Origin: Gammaproteobacteria bacterium
Lineage (GTDB): Bacteria > Pseudomonadota > Gammaproteobacteria > DSM-16500
Length of the DNA: 41,538 nt
NCBI GenBank assembly: GCA_013286085.1
Contig: JABDGK010000018.1
Location: forward strand, 1 to 41,538
Reading direction: 5' to 3'
Part shown: positions 1 to 8,434 of the stretch, piece after piece
Numbering within the stretch: the first letter of the stretch is position 1
Layout of the letters: the number at the start of each line of letters is the position of its first letter
The notes under the pieces: model-generated
The model's input: the letters and a program-made list of their open reading frames with translations, nothing else
Databases searched by the model: none
What the model was told of the DNA's origin: nothing
Translations under genes and position numbers: made by a program

Positions 1-20
1 AGAAGTTATGTAACCGTATA

Positions 21-55
21 ACGATGTACATTTGCGAACGATTACTGTACATCGT
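21..55. repeat. Inverted repeat (10 bp arms)
   Basis: ACGATGTACA at 21-30 is the exact reverse complement of TGTACATCGT at 46-55, with a 15-base spacer. It lies directly beside a stronger hairpin at 59-100. No T-tract follows on either strand, so a terminator role is uncertain. Confidence 0.6.
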
Positions 56-58
56 GCG

Positions 59-100
59 GTTTCGGTAAGCATGCGTATATCTACGCATGCTTACCGAAAC
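59..100. terminator. Strong 19-bp hairpin downstream of the first gene
   Basis: Positions 59-77 and 82-100 are perfectly complementary (19 bp) around a 4-base loop, TATC. The hairpin lies past the 3' end of the minus-strand gene ending at 149 and probably ends or protects its transcript. There is no T-run after it, so it may be a repeat element rather than an intrinsic terminator. Confidence 0.5.
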
Positions 101-148
101 AACACGATTCTTCAGGTCCGCTCAATAAAATAATTACGCGATGTTAAT

Positions 149-1486
149 TCAATATCTAATTGCCACCTTCACTTCAACACTAGGCTCCATTCTTCCTCCT
201 GGCTTAGCCGGGCGATCATTGAAAAACCTCATTATGTTTTCCGAATGAGGCCCACTTAATACCAGATTTTGAAATCCTTGGATTATTTTATTTAAATTAG
301 GAAACTGCTCTTTTGTAATCATATTGGAAAAAAGTAAAAATGTGATGAGCTCGTTGCGAGTCACTTCTTTCTTCGCTCTCAGCATTGCTTCGATTTGCTG
401 ATGACCAATTTTATTTTTTACATCATTCTTATCATGTTCAACATTTATCTCAGTAAGGCAAATGGCGCAGCCTGCACCAAGAATGGTAAGAATACCAAAT
501 ACTAATTCAATTATTCCTTTGCGAATGTCGCTATTGCCTATATCACTACTACCTAGACTTTCTAGTCTAGCAAAACTCGATTGCAAAGTTTTAAGTGCTG
601 ATTCGCTCGTATTTAATAGTCTAGGTATAATAGGTGAAATCTCACACGATTTTTCCTGGGATTCATCATGTCCCGGATGCCACTTTGCTCCGCATTCAAT
701 AGATGTATCTTGCGGGCATTTACAGGAGAACATGTGCCCATTGTAACATTCGCGGACGATGTATTCATACGGATGTATACCACCAGAACATGTGTGGGCG
801 AGGAGTCCAGAGGGATACCAACAATATACATAGCCTTCCCAATCTCCCGCAAAACTTTTGTCTACATAAAAATATTCGCCAGTATATGTTGTATTTAAAC
901 TGATATCGCCATAGTTAGCTGCCCAAAGAGATGCATAAACAGAATCCATAATAGGTTGGCGAGATATATAAGATTTAGGATTCACCCGCCAGTTATCATT
1001 AATCAGGCTCTGTGCTCCAGGACAATTTGCAGTAACAGTATAATGTTCAGTGTCATACTGAATAAACACATCGGTATTATTAGCTATAATCTGCTCTAAT
1101 AATGAAGTATGTTCTGACGACCAATTAGAATACTCGTCGGAATACGCAGAGTGTCTTGAACGACCGGCGCGAAATGCATCTTGCCCAGTAACAATTAAAG
1201 TAATACCAGATAATAGCAACAAGAGATTCAACACCCTCCATTTTATCACGGTGTTTTTTTCTGATTTTATTGGCTGTTCCTCTCCAAACTGGGTTATGAG
1301 TAAAATTAGCGACGGAAGATATGCGAACCATTTTGATGGGTTATGGCCTTCGGAAAGTAAAACGGAGTTCGCAGATTCGATATTATCGGAATCAGTGGGA
1401 AGTAACCTTGGCTGCTGTGCTTCAATGTCCTGTCTTTCGGACAATTTAATTTCGCCTTCACCCTCCTTTAGCAAACGATCATGCAT
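149..1486 (-). CDS. Hypothetical two-helix membrane protein, Cys-rich middle
   Basis: I recognise no family for this 445 aa protein. Two hydrophobic helices are visible, one at about residues 81-100 (around LLLLLSGITLIV) and one at about 325-345 (around VFGILTILGAGCAICL). Between them lies a roughly 220-residue domain rich in Cys, Trp, Tyr and Asn that would face the periplasm if both helices span the inner membrane. The N-terminal 75 residues and the basic C-terminal 100 residues would then be cytoplasmic. The ATG at 1486 has a GAGG about nine bases upstream. A Cys-rich extracytoplasmic loop suggests disulfide bonds. It stands alone, with a strong hairpin after its stop. Being real coding sequence is likely; its function is unknown. 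Confidence 0.7.
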   Translation of the reverse strand: MHDRLLKEGEGEIKLSERQDIEAQQPRLLPTDSDNIESANSVLLSEGHNPSKWFAYLPSLILLITQFGEEQPIKSEKNTVIKWRVLNLLLLLSGITLIVTGQDAFRAGRSRHSAYSDEYSNWSSEHTSLLEQIIANNTDVFIQYDTEHYTVTANCPGAQSLINDNWRVNPKSYISRQPIMDSVYASLWAANYGDISLNTTYTGEYFYVDKSFAGDWEGYVYCWYPSGLLAHTCSGGIHPYEYIVRECYNGHMFSCKCPQDTSIECGAKWHPGHDESQEKSCEISPIIPRLLNTSESALKTLQSSFARLESLGSSDIGNSDIRKGIIELVFGILTILGAGCAICLTEINVEHDKNDVKNKIGHQQIEAMLRAKKEVTRNELITFLLFSNMITKEQFPNLNKIIQGFQNLVLSGPHSENIMRFFNDRPAKPGGRMEPSVEVKVAIRY

Positions 1487-1644
1487 CTTGACATACCTCG
1501 ATTGTATAATTAGGTTTTTGAACAGTATAACTCATTACTAATGTGTTATTGATTGATCTATCTATTTCGATTCATTTTTACAAAAAAGCTTCTCAGAAAT
1601 TCCAGGGTCTACATATTAGCGGATTAAGAAATATTTATGTTTAG

Positions 1645-1675
1645 ACTTGACCCCATTTCGTTTTCTGATAGGGGT
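1645..1675. repeat. Weak hairpin next to a TTGACCCC-type sequence
   Basis: Within the roughly 190 bp between the first two genes, ACCCCA and TAGGGGT can pair around a short loop just downstream of the 186 aa gene. The flanking TTGACCCC resembles the arm of the CTCAAGGGGT-type elements elsewhere in the window only loosely. I see nothing else in this gap. Confidence 0.3.
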
Positions 1676-1680
1676 TGTTA

Positions 1681-2241
1681 TTACCGAATCTTTAACTGTT
1701 TTCTTACAACTTCTTGATATGCTTCACGATTTAATCCCACTGCATCTCTGTAGGAATGAGCTCGCGATTGATTATCATTAAATAAGCCCTTACGTTTTAG
1801 TTCATTATGAATCGTCCGGTTGGTTTTATTTCTAATATCGAAACCAAGCGCATTGCTAACGTTGCGACGTCTTTCTTCAGCAAAGTTGTAAAGGTCTTTC
1901 TTATCGAATCCCTGTATTTGCTTCACTATAGTTCCTTGCTTTGAGATCCAATCAAACTTGGATTGTTTTCGGTTTTCGATAAAATCGCACTCTGAATGTC
2001 TTTGAATATTTTCTGGTCTGTCGCTAATTGCATTTTGACGAGATTCCCGGGTTGTAAAAAGTCCGACTGACATTAGCGCAACAAACTGATCAGCCCTGTT
2101 AGTCGCTTTAAAAAGTTCGGATTTTGTGGGAGGTAGTGTCACATTACTAAGGTAATTCAATAACATTGCTAAAATTGTTATATCGACCGATGACAGCCCA
2201 TTATTTCCACTCTTCTTGGAAGGATAACGTGAAGATTGCAT
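1681..2241 (-). CDS. Hypothetical charged protein, effector candidate
   Basis: This protein of about 186 aa matches no family I know. It is rich in Arg, Lys, Asn and Gln, with no signal peptide or membrane segment, and its C-terminal 60 residues look helical and basic. An in-frame ATG lies five codons upstream at 2256. I prefer the ATG at 2241 because AGGGG precedes it with good spacing, whereas the upstream ATG overlaps that Shine-Dalgarno. A near-consensus sigma-70 promoter lies upstream, so the gene looks like its own transcription unit. The composition and orphan status fit a secreted effector or a remnant of a mobile element; neither is shown. Confidence 0.6.
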   Translation of the reverse strand: MQSSRYPSKKSGNNGLSSVDITILAMLLNYLSNVTLPPTKSELFKATNRADQFVALMSVGLFTTRESRQNAISDRPENIQRHSECDFIENRKQSKFDWISKQGTIVKQIQGFDKKDLYNFAEERRRNVSNALGFDIRNKTNRTIHNELKRKGLFNDNQSRAHSYRDAVGLNREAYQEVVRKQLKIR

Positions 2242-2276
2242 AGAAACCCCTAACATTGATTATATTTGAAGCTAAA

Positions 2277-2305
2277 ATTGTATATAATGAACAAATAAAA
2301 GTCAA
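2277..2305 (-). promoter_or_regulatory. Sigma-70-type promoter
   Basis: On the minus strand TTGACT (2305-2300) and TACAAT (2282-2277) are separated by exactly 17 bases, close to the -35 and -10 consensus. It would start transcription about 30 bases before the ATG at 2241. Confidence 0.6.
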
Positions 2306-2339
2306 TTGATTATTGCATGTCTGTCGAAACTTTTTAGAA

Positions 2340-2396
2340 ATGCCCCCTCCTAAAATAGGCCTTGTAGTCAAAGAGTTACAAAAAAAATGGGGGCAT
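2340..2396. repeat. Short inverted repeat, possible insertion-sequence remnant
   Basis: ATGCCCCC at 2340-2347 is matched by GGGGGCAT at 2389-2396. The stretch lies in the 200 bp gap between two genes. It looks like a worn end of a mobile element, but no transposase coding sequence is present. Confidence 0.25.
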
Positions 2397-2465
2397 ATAT
2401 GGACCCTGCCTAGATTGCAAACAAATAATCATTTTTAGCAAAAGTTAAAGATGCAGTCATAGTAT

Positions 2466-3683
2466 TTATTTATAATTTTTGAGAACAATAGCATTAGCTG
2501 CTTGGTTAATACGTTTAGTTGAAAGATTAATAATAAATTTTATCAAACTGCCTGGCATCATCCGCATGAGTTTCATCAATACCCAAATAATAAAATTGTT
2601 TTTCCCTTGTGACTTCATCGTGTTTGCAGCAGTAATGCCGAGTGCTTGATTAAGTTTTACAAAATGACGCATTTGTAATTCGTATTCATTAAATGCTACT
2701 TGATGATTTCCGGATGCTACAGCCAATTCCCCTGCTAAAATGTATGCGCCTATAATGGCGAGGCTAGTGCCTTGACCGGACATAGGCGAAGCGCAGTAGG
2801 CAGCGTCACCCAATAATACAACTCGATTATTATGCCATTGATCCATATGAATTTGAGCCGCAGCATCAAAATAAAAATCCGGTGAGTCTGGCATTAACTG
2901 AAATAGCCTGGGAACTTCCCAATCAATTCCTTCATAAATTTTTTTAAGATCTTGTTGTTGCTGAACTCTATCATTTAGATCAATTTTTGTAGGTGCTGTA
3001 AATCCAAAACAAGCTTTTGCAGTAGACTCACCGCGTGAACTCCAAATTGCAGCAACTCGACCTAGTTCAGAATACTGCATTTCTAAACGATCTAGGTTCA
3101 GGTAATTTGGCACAGTATAAACACACAAATAGAGGCCAAGTTCATGAGAAAATTGCGCTTCATCGCCAAATACAATCTGACGTGTATTAGAATGCAAGCC
3201 ATCTGCACCAACGACAAAATCAAATTCGCGAGATTTATTTTTTTGAAAAGTCACTTCTACTTTATCAGTATATTGCGAGATATTTTGAATATTATCGCCA
3301 AAAATAATTTCCACGTCTGGAATTTGATCCATTAAAATTTGACACAAATTACCTCTGAGAATTTCTAGATCATCACCAGTGCGATGGCCGAATGCATCAC
3401 CTGACATTTTGCCAATCGTTCGCCCTTTTTTATCGACAAGAATAGCTCCTTGCATGTCAGTGCCAGCTGTAGCAACCGCATTGTAAATACCCATTTTTCG
3501 AAGGACCTGCAAGGCACTACCACGAACATCAATTTTGTAACCGCCGGTTGGCAGAGCTGAGGCTCTTTCGATAATTGTAGGTGAAAAACCGTATTGTTTG
3601 AGCCAATACGCAGTAGTTAGTCCCGCTACGCCTGCGCCTGAAATAAGTATTCTCGTGTCTTTAATTACATCATAATTTGTCAT
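2466..3683 (-). CDS. FAD-dependent monooxygenase (PHBH/TetX-like)
   Basis: A 405 aa flavoprotein hydroxylase that should use FAD, NAD(P)H and O2 to hydroxylate an unknown, probably aromatic or polyketide-like substrate. Near the N-terminus is the dinucleotide-binding GAGVAG loop, then an Arg-containing FAD contact (RGNLC), the DG motif (VVGADGLHSN), and the GD motif (VVLLGDAAYCASP) with the following GQGTS. Length and motif order match the class A family. The frame extends 19 codons upstream, but the ATG at 3683 starts at MTNYDVIKDTRILISG, where the fold begins, and has an AGAGAAA ribosome site. It overlaps the end of the upstream hydrolase gene by 14 bases, so the two are translationally coupled. 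A hydrolase/monooxygenase pair suggests stepwise breakdown or tailoring of a small molecule. Confidence 0.88.
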   Translation of the reverse strand: MTNYDVIKDTRILISGAGVAGLTTAYWLKQYGFSPTIIERASALPTGGYKIDVRGSALQVLRKMGIYNAVATAGTDMQGAILVDKKGRTIGKMSGDAFGHRTGDDLEILRGNLCQILMDQIPDVEIIFGDNIQNISQYTDKVEVTFQKNKSREFDFVVGADGLHSNTRQIVFGDEAQFSHELGLYLCVYTVPNYLNLDRLEMQYSELGRVAAIWSSRGESTAKACFGFTAPTKIDLNDRVQQQQDLKKIYEGIDWEVPRLFQLMPDSPDFYFDAAAQIHMDQWHNNRVVLLGDAAYCASPMSGQGTSLAIIGAYILAGELAVASGNHQVAFNEYELQMRHFVKLNQALGITAANTMKSQGKNNFIIWVLMKLMRMMPGSLIKFIINLSTKRINQAANAIVLKNYK

Positions 3684-4566
3684 CGTATTTCTCTTTAAGC
3701 CAAGAGCGAAATGCACTCGCAAACAAGGTAGGATTTTCAAGCTGTGGCCAGTGCCCTGTTTCCCCGCAATCTATTATTGTAAAATTTGCAGGCTTTGGCA
3801 AAGCATTCCACTGCATAAGAGGCGCTGAATCAAAATCTAACTGCCCAGCAAAAAGAACCACTGGCACCAAAATCTGGTCGATCTTATCTGTGACATTATA
3901 AGTGGGTAGTAGATCAGAGAAAAAATGATTAATAATATCATCATCCACTTGAATATCTTTCCACAGACACTCAAAAAAATCATGAGAAAGATTGAAGTCT
4001 TTCCAATATCGAGCTGCATCTGCCTCATAAGCATTCACTGAGCCAAGCGACTCATTAGGCTTTTTAATTTTTAAATAATTCTCTCTGCGTTGAATATCAT
4101 TCAACTTACGGTCTTCTGATGCGTATTGATTAAAGTATTCCTGCCCTTTAACGATAATTGCATCATTTCATCCTGGCGGTGTTGAAATCATAACAGCACC
4201 TTTAATACGTGCATCTCTTCGCTTAGCCGCTTCAAGAGCTAAAAGTCCAAAACAGGAAAATCCAGCAATCAAACATTTTGATAATTTCAATTGCGAGAGA
4301 ACTTCCAAAAGATCATCTATAATGTCCGACATCGTTAATTGTATGGATTGCTCCCTGTGTTGAGAAGCAATCCAGTAAAGGTCTGTCGAATAAATCGTGA
4401 AGGTATTCAGCAACGACTCCGGAAGCGTCATCTGTAAATGACTACCGATTCCAACAGATAATAAAGGTATCGCACCATTACCATATACATGCACAGGATA
4501 AGAATGATTTCGAATGTTAACTGTTATATGGGGTAAATCCTGTATGTAACGCAGCAATTCTTTCAT
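3670..4566 (-). pseudogene. Alpha/beta hydrolase interrupted by an in-frame TGA
   Basis: The two halves lie in one reading frame (4566 to 4171, then 4167 to 3670), split only by TGA at 4170-4168, codon 133. The upstream half carries the nucleophile elbow GFSCFG with Ser104. The downstream half carries a likely acid (GQLDFDS) and the catalytic His (ETGHWPQ), so a read-through product of 298 aa would hold the full triad. The residues around the stop, STPPG-stop-NDAIIVKG, fit a lost Trp or similar codon. TGA is a normal stop elsewhere (for example at 14802-14804), so recoding is unlikely. A recent nonsense mutation or a sequencing error is more plausible. It is the upstream partner of the flavin monooxygenase. 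Confidence 0.75.
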
Positions 4567-4655
4567 AGTAATAGCAACCTCTATTTAAAAAATTATTTAC
4601 TAATCCAATAATTCTATCATCACCGTAAGCAATAATGTGCGCATAGCCGTTTTCA

Positions 4656-4671
4656 GAGCCGCGCGCGGCTC
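4656..4671. repeat. Perfect 16-bp GC palindrome
   Basis: GAGCCGCGCGCGGCTC is a loopless, self-complementary 16-mer in the 170 bp gap between the WD-like gene and the hydrolase. It stands out against AT-rich surroundings. It could be a protein-binding site or an insertion scar. Confidence 0.4.
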
Positions 4672-4736
4672 GATAATTATCGAACGAAAGCGAAGCAACT
4701 GCTTTTTCTGCCATCTCGCTAATATTCGCGTAAAAT

Positions 4737-7490
4737 TTATCGAAGAGCTAGTGGAGGGTTATCTTCCATTTTCTCCTCATAAACGCCTGATTGATTTGCT
4801 GGAATTACAGGAGATGCCCTATTCTCTGCAAATAACCAATGACGAGATAATTCAAATAATGAAGCAGCACTGCGTAATAGTTTTTCTTTTCCATCTATGC
4901 TGACAGTGAGTCCATCCTCTGTTTCCTTATCAATTGTAAGCGAAAAATTATAACTTAACGCCGGTAAATGCCATTGGGTTTCGATGACATTTTTGTCTAA
5001 CTGATAAATGACCATTTTATCCTTCTCATAATAAGCCAGCCGATTACCCGATAATAATTTATAATCTACCTCGTCTTTATCAAATAGCTCGTCCGATAAA
5101 ACTGTTTTAACACAGACATTTTTTTTCAAATCCCATATTTTTAATTGACACGGAAATCTATCCGGTATACCCATATCAATAGCGAAGGAATAACTAACTG
5201 GTTCGGTTTTATAATAAGCTGAATACGTCACTAAACAGTACGGCGATAACATCTCCACATTCTTTGTCGTTTTATGAAGCCTTGATACCGGTAGGATGTG
5301 TTTCAGTTCGCGTGTTTCACCATCTAAAATGTGAATTTCTTTATCCCTTAACTCGCCATCTTTAATTATATCGTGAGTTTCAAAAATATCGTTATTAGAT
5401 AATCGATAATCCTCAACTGGCTTAGGCTCTGTATTAGGTTCAACAACATAGGTGGTAGAGCAAGAGCTGAGTATTATATCTATTTTTGGATCATACGTTA
5501 GCGCTTTGAAAAAAGTTTCCACTTTTTCAGATTGAATCAAAGGTAATAAACTTTCATAAACAAACACAGCTAATTTTTGCGCGAGACCGAAAGGAGGGAT
5601 CGGCTCTTGCTTTTCACTGGAATATTTGCTCTCTCGATAAAAACCAACCTGAGATAATAATTGCAACCCTAAAGGCGCAGCTAAAACATGCTTAATCCGT
5701 TCTTCATTAAGCAAACCAAATTCAGTTAACCACCTTAAGCCACAAGTCATTGCCGTAATCTTAGCTAAATCACCCGCATCAATATACGGTTTTAATAATT
5801 TAAGCTCATCAATAGTCAGGCTCCATCTATTAGGGTAATGCGGTTGACGCCTAATCCAATCAAGTGATGGAATGTGTTGAAAAACATCATTAACATAAGG
5901 TAATAGATCATACCGATGTGGCTCAAATAAAAATGCCAATAAGCAATCGAATGGTGTAAAGCCACCCATAGGGCAATGCAAGGTGTTCTGTTTCAGATAA
6001 CGTGCTCTTTCTTTGCCAAATAAACGTATAGCTAATTCCGAATCTTGAACTTTCACTTTCAGTTGAAAAATCTTTTCGTTTAACTTCCTGTCAGTGCTAG
6101 ACTTTGGATTCACCGTATTTTTAACCATATAGGCGAAATCACCTAGCTGCTTTTCTGTCAATGGCAGCAGAGCTTCATTAGCGAGCCCATCAGTCACTCT
6201 TAGATGATCATAATTCTTTTTTTCCTCGAGCCGATAAGAGTCTTGGCTATATAGCTTTTCTAATTCATCATGATAATCCAGAGCTTGTTTTAGATCACCC
6301 ACTGTGATGGAATACTGGATAGGTTGATTGACATAAGTTGAAAGATCGACATTTTTTTCTTCGGTGTTTGTATTTTTTTGCTCGGTGATTTTAAGCATGC
6401 CATCAAGCAACGCTTTAGCAATTTTATTTTCATCATAGATTTGAGGTCTTCCGCTTTTCATGCTGAACGATGAATGATCCTGAAAAAACACGATGGACTG
6501 TAATAACTGAAGTTGATCATCCGGACAATGTGCCGCCGCATTGAGATATTCCATGCTATCCAAATCATGTTGGTGCAGATATTGCAGAATAGAAGTAATA
6601 TTTTTTAGATTATCGAGATGTGTAAATAAGTATTTTACTTCACAAGGTGTTCTTTCATCTAACTGTTTAAGATTAAAAGATTTCAAACTTTCTAGCATTT
6701 GTTCGGCATGTTCTACAGGTAATTGCCATAATAAATTAAGATAGTCGGGATTAAATAATCTCAGTTTAAATAAAATAAAAAGGCAGGAAAACTTTTTCGC
6801 CCTTAAAGATAAATGTTGAGATAACTTAATTTGTTCCGCTGCTTGCTGTAGGGTTTCATCACGCTGAAATAACGTTTTTAATTTATCCTCATATAATAAT
6901 GGGTCTTCTGTTGCTGTGATAACACCTGCATTTGTTAATTCATCTTCATTATCCGATTGCCAGCCTTCATCTAGCGGCTCATTACCATACTTTACTAGAT
7001 TTTCTTTTGTCGACACTCGGATTTCAGCCCAGGGATCCTTGGATTCTAACGCAGAAATTTTTGCGCGTTGCAGGCTTTGAGAGCGGGTATACATCTCACC
7101 TCTATAATAATAATATCCTCCACGAAGATCTCTTTTTGATAACATGTCATTGATGCCAGTTATCGATTGGAAGCTTGGCAAAAATCTATCGTGATGGGTT
7201 GTAATAAAACCATCACGCCATCGCCATAATGAATTAAAAACTAACACTTGTCCGAATTTATATTGGTTGGGATGGTTTTGATAGAGATGACTAATTTCAG
7301 TTAAACATTCTTCCATTTCATCAAACTGGTGATCAATATCATCTAAAGTAAGGGGTGTTTGCCTAGTTATCATTGATGTTATCCATTTAAAAAGAGTACT
7401 ATTAGGTAATTTTTCTTTGGCAATTTCTTCAACGAAGATACCAGTTGCACGATATAATAATAGAGTATAGACCAGAGAAGAGCCCAGCAA
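4737..7490 (-). CDS. Large hypothetical protein with C-terminal WD-like blades
   Basis: A soluble protein of about 917 aa with no recognised family name. The first 650 residues look helical, with many Leu, Gln and His and no membrane spans apart from a hydrophobic start. From about residue 690 the sequence becomes beta-rich, with WD-like blade patterns such as LKIWDLKKNVCVKTV, suggesting a partial beta-propeller. The start is uncertain: the frame offers only a TTG at 7490. An ATG at about 7513 would join this frame if the run of seven T residues after it had eight, giving MIFFEYDLLGSS. This is either a one-base error or a slippery, switchable start. The size, orphan status and repeat architecture suit a secreted effector. 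Confidence 0.65.
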   Translation of the reverse strand: MLGSSLVYTLLLYRATGIFVEEIAKEKLPNSTLFKWITSMITRQTPLTLDDIDHQFDEMEECLTEISHLYQNHPNQYKFGQVLVFNSLWRWRDGFITTHHDRFLPSFQSITGINDMLSKRDLRGGYYYYRGEMYTRSQSLQRAKISALESKDPWAEIRVSTKENLVKYGNEPLDEGWQSDNEDELTNAGVITATEDPLLYEDKLKTLFQRDETLQQAAEQIKLSQHLSLRAKKFSCLFILFKLRLFNPDYLNLLWQLPVEHAEQMLESLKSFNLKQLDERTPCEVKYLFTHLDNLKNITSILQYLHQHDLDSMEYLNAAAHCPDDQLQLLQSIVFFQDHSSFSMKSGRPQIYDENKIAKALLDGMLKITEQKNTNTEEKNVDLSTYVNQPIQYSITVGDLKQALDYHDELEKLYSQDSYRLEEKKNYDHLRVTDGLANEALLPLTEKQLGDFAYMVKNTVNPKSSTDRKLNEKIFQLKVKVQDSELAIRLFGKERARYLKQNTLHCPMGGFTPFDCLLAFLFEPHRYDLLPYVNDVFQHIPSLDWIRRQPHYPNRWSLTIDELKLLKPYIDAGDLAKITAMTCGLRWLTEFGLLNEERIKHVLAAPLGLQLLSQVGFYRESKYSSEKQEPIPPFGLAQKLAVFVYESLLPLIQSEKVETFFKALTYDPKIDIILSSCSTTYVVEPNTEPKPVEDYRLSNNDIFETHDIIKDGELRDKEIHILDGETRELKHILPVSRLHKTTKNVEMLSPYCLVTYSAYYKTEPVSYSFAIDMGIPDRFPCQLKIWDLKKNVCVKTVLSDELFDKDEVDYKLLSGNRLAYYEKDKMVIYQLDKNVIETQWHLPALSYNFSLTIDKETEDGLTVSIDGKEKLLRSAASLFELSRHWLFAENRASPVIPANQSGVYEEKMEDNPPLALR

Positions 7491-7573
7491 GTCATATTCA
7501 AAAAAATCATAGGAGCTTGACCCCTTGAGTTCTCAATTTTCCATTTAATATAAATTTTTCTAGAGAATAAAAT

Positions 7574-8308
7574 ATGCATACAAGAGAAGCATTGCAAGTG
7601 GCGTTAGGAACAATACCGGACAAATGGAATGTTATTTCTGATGATATTCTTGGAAGCGGTCTCCTTAATAAGATGGCGAAGAGGGTTACAACCAGTAACG
7701 CCTGTGTGCCTGTCATGGAGTCGGCAAAAACGCTTTGTGAAGAAAGTGAAAATAACAAAAATTGGGCGCATTGGGAGACAGATCTACGAGCTTGGGAGCG
7801 GGCTATTCGAAGGGCCGACAAGTATATTGCAACTAAAGGAAATCATTACGAAGAAGCGGGCCAGAATGAGCAGCAGATAGGCCGACTACGCAATGTTGAT
7901 GTGAACGATAGAGTTGCTAAATATAAGTCTGCAAAAGGCACTAAAACAGCTAAACATGATGCAAGCTCAGAGACACATAAAAACGACCTTATCCAAGCGC
8001 GTTGGCGTAAACTTATCGCTGAAATTGGGAAGGCTGAAACGCATTATAATGCAGTTAAGCAGAAAGCAAATCTAGAAGCATGGAAGCGGACATTAGATAG
8101 AGCAAAAGAGTTTGTCATAGTGAATCAGCTTGATGAGAATAATCGAGCACCTTTTAAGGCGCGCTATCAGGCTGCTAAATACGCTTACGATCAAGAGCAT
8201 CCTGGCGTGTTGAGGCGAATGTCTCTCTGGTGTACGAATTGTATGAATTCTTCAATGGATGAGCCTGAACCACCACCGCCACCCTATCAACAACTCAAAA
8301 ATCCATAA
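7574..8308 (+). CDS. Hypothetical helical protein with PPPY tail, effector candidate
   Basis: A 244 aa, highly charged helical protein of no family I know. It contains an internal duplication: DLRAWERAIRRADKYI near residue 60 and NLEAWKRTLDRAKEFV near residue 170 align closely, each followed by a basic helix. Near the C-terminus a CTNC pair precedes an acidic Pro tract with PPPPPY, which includes a PPxY-type WW-domain ligand as used by proteins that recruit host ubiquitin ligases. There is no signal peptide. The ATG lies 83 bp from the divergent 917 aa gene, with only a weak ribosome site. A host-directed role is inference from the PPxY and the orphan status. Confidence 0.65.
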   Translation: MHTREALQVALGTIPDKWNVISDDILGSGLLNKMAKRVTTSNACVPVMESAKTLCEESENNKNWAHWETDLRAWERAIRRADKYIATKGNHYEEAGQNEQQIGRLRNVDVNDRVAKYKSAKGTKTAKHDASSETHKNDLIQARWRKLIAEIGKAETHYNAVKQKANLEAWKRTLDRAKEFVIVNQLDENNRAPFKARYQAAKYAYDQEHPGVLRRMSLWCTNCMNSSMDEPEPPPPPYQQLKNP

Positions 8309-8434
8309 TAGTTTGTTTTCCCCGCGTAGCGTTGGCTCTAATAACCATACGATGTATTGGGTAGTTTTTATTTATATTCTGCGGTACCATTGCGCGCAAA
8401 GCATTTTGTTTTATCGCAAACAAGGTAATGGAAT

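Noticed and set aside
462-903. Several 66-94 codon plus-strand frames
   Set aside because: All are antisense to the membrane protein at 149-1486 and share no family features.
1625-2400. Intact insertion sequence around the 186 aa gene
   Set aside because: Short repeats flank it, but the product has no transposase DDE or HUH motifs and it has its own promoter.
4168-4170. TGA recoded as an amino acid (altered genetic code)
   Set aside because: Other genes here end in TGA (for example 14802-14804) and use TGG for Trp, so the code is standard.
4517-4714. 65-codon minus-strand frame overlapping the start of the hydrolase
   Set aside because: It has no clear ribosome site, runs through a GC palindrome and into the hydrolase in another frame, and matches no family. 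Probably chance or a relic.
4637-4903. 88-codon plus-strand frame
   Set aside because: It lies mostly opposite the end of the 917 aa gene, with no ribosome site and a Cys/Phe-rich composition typical of an antisense shadow.
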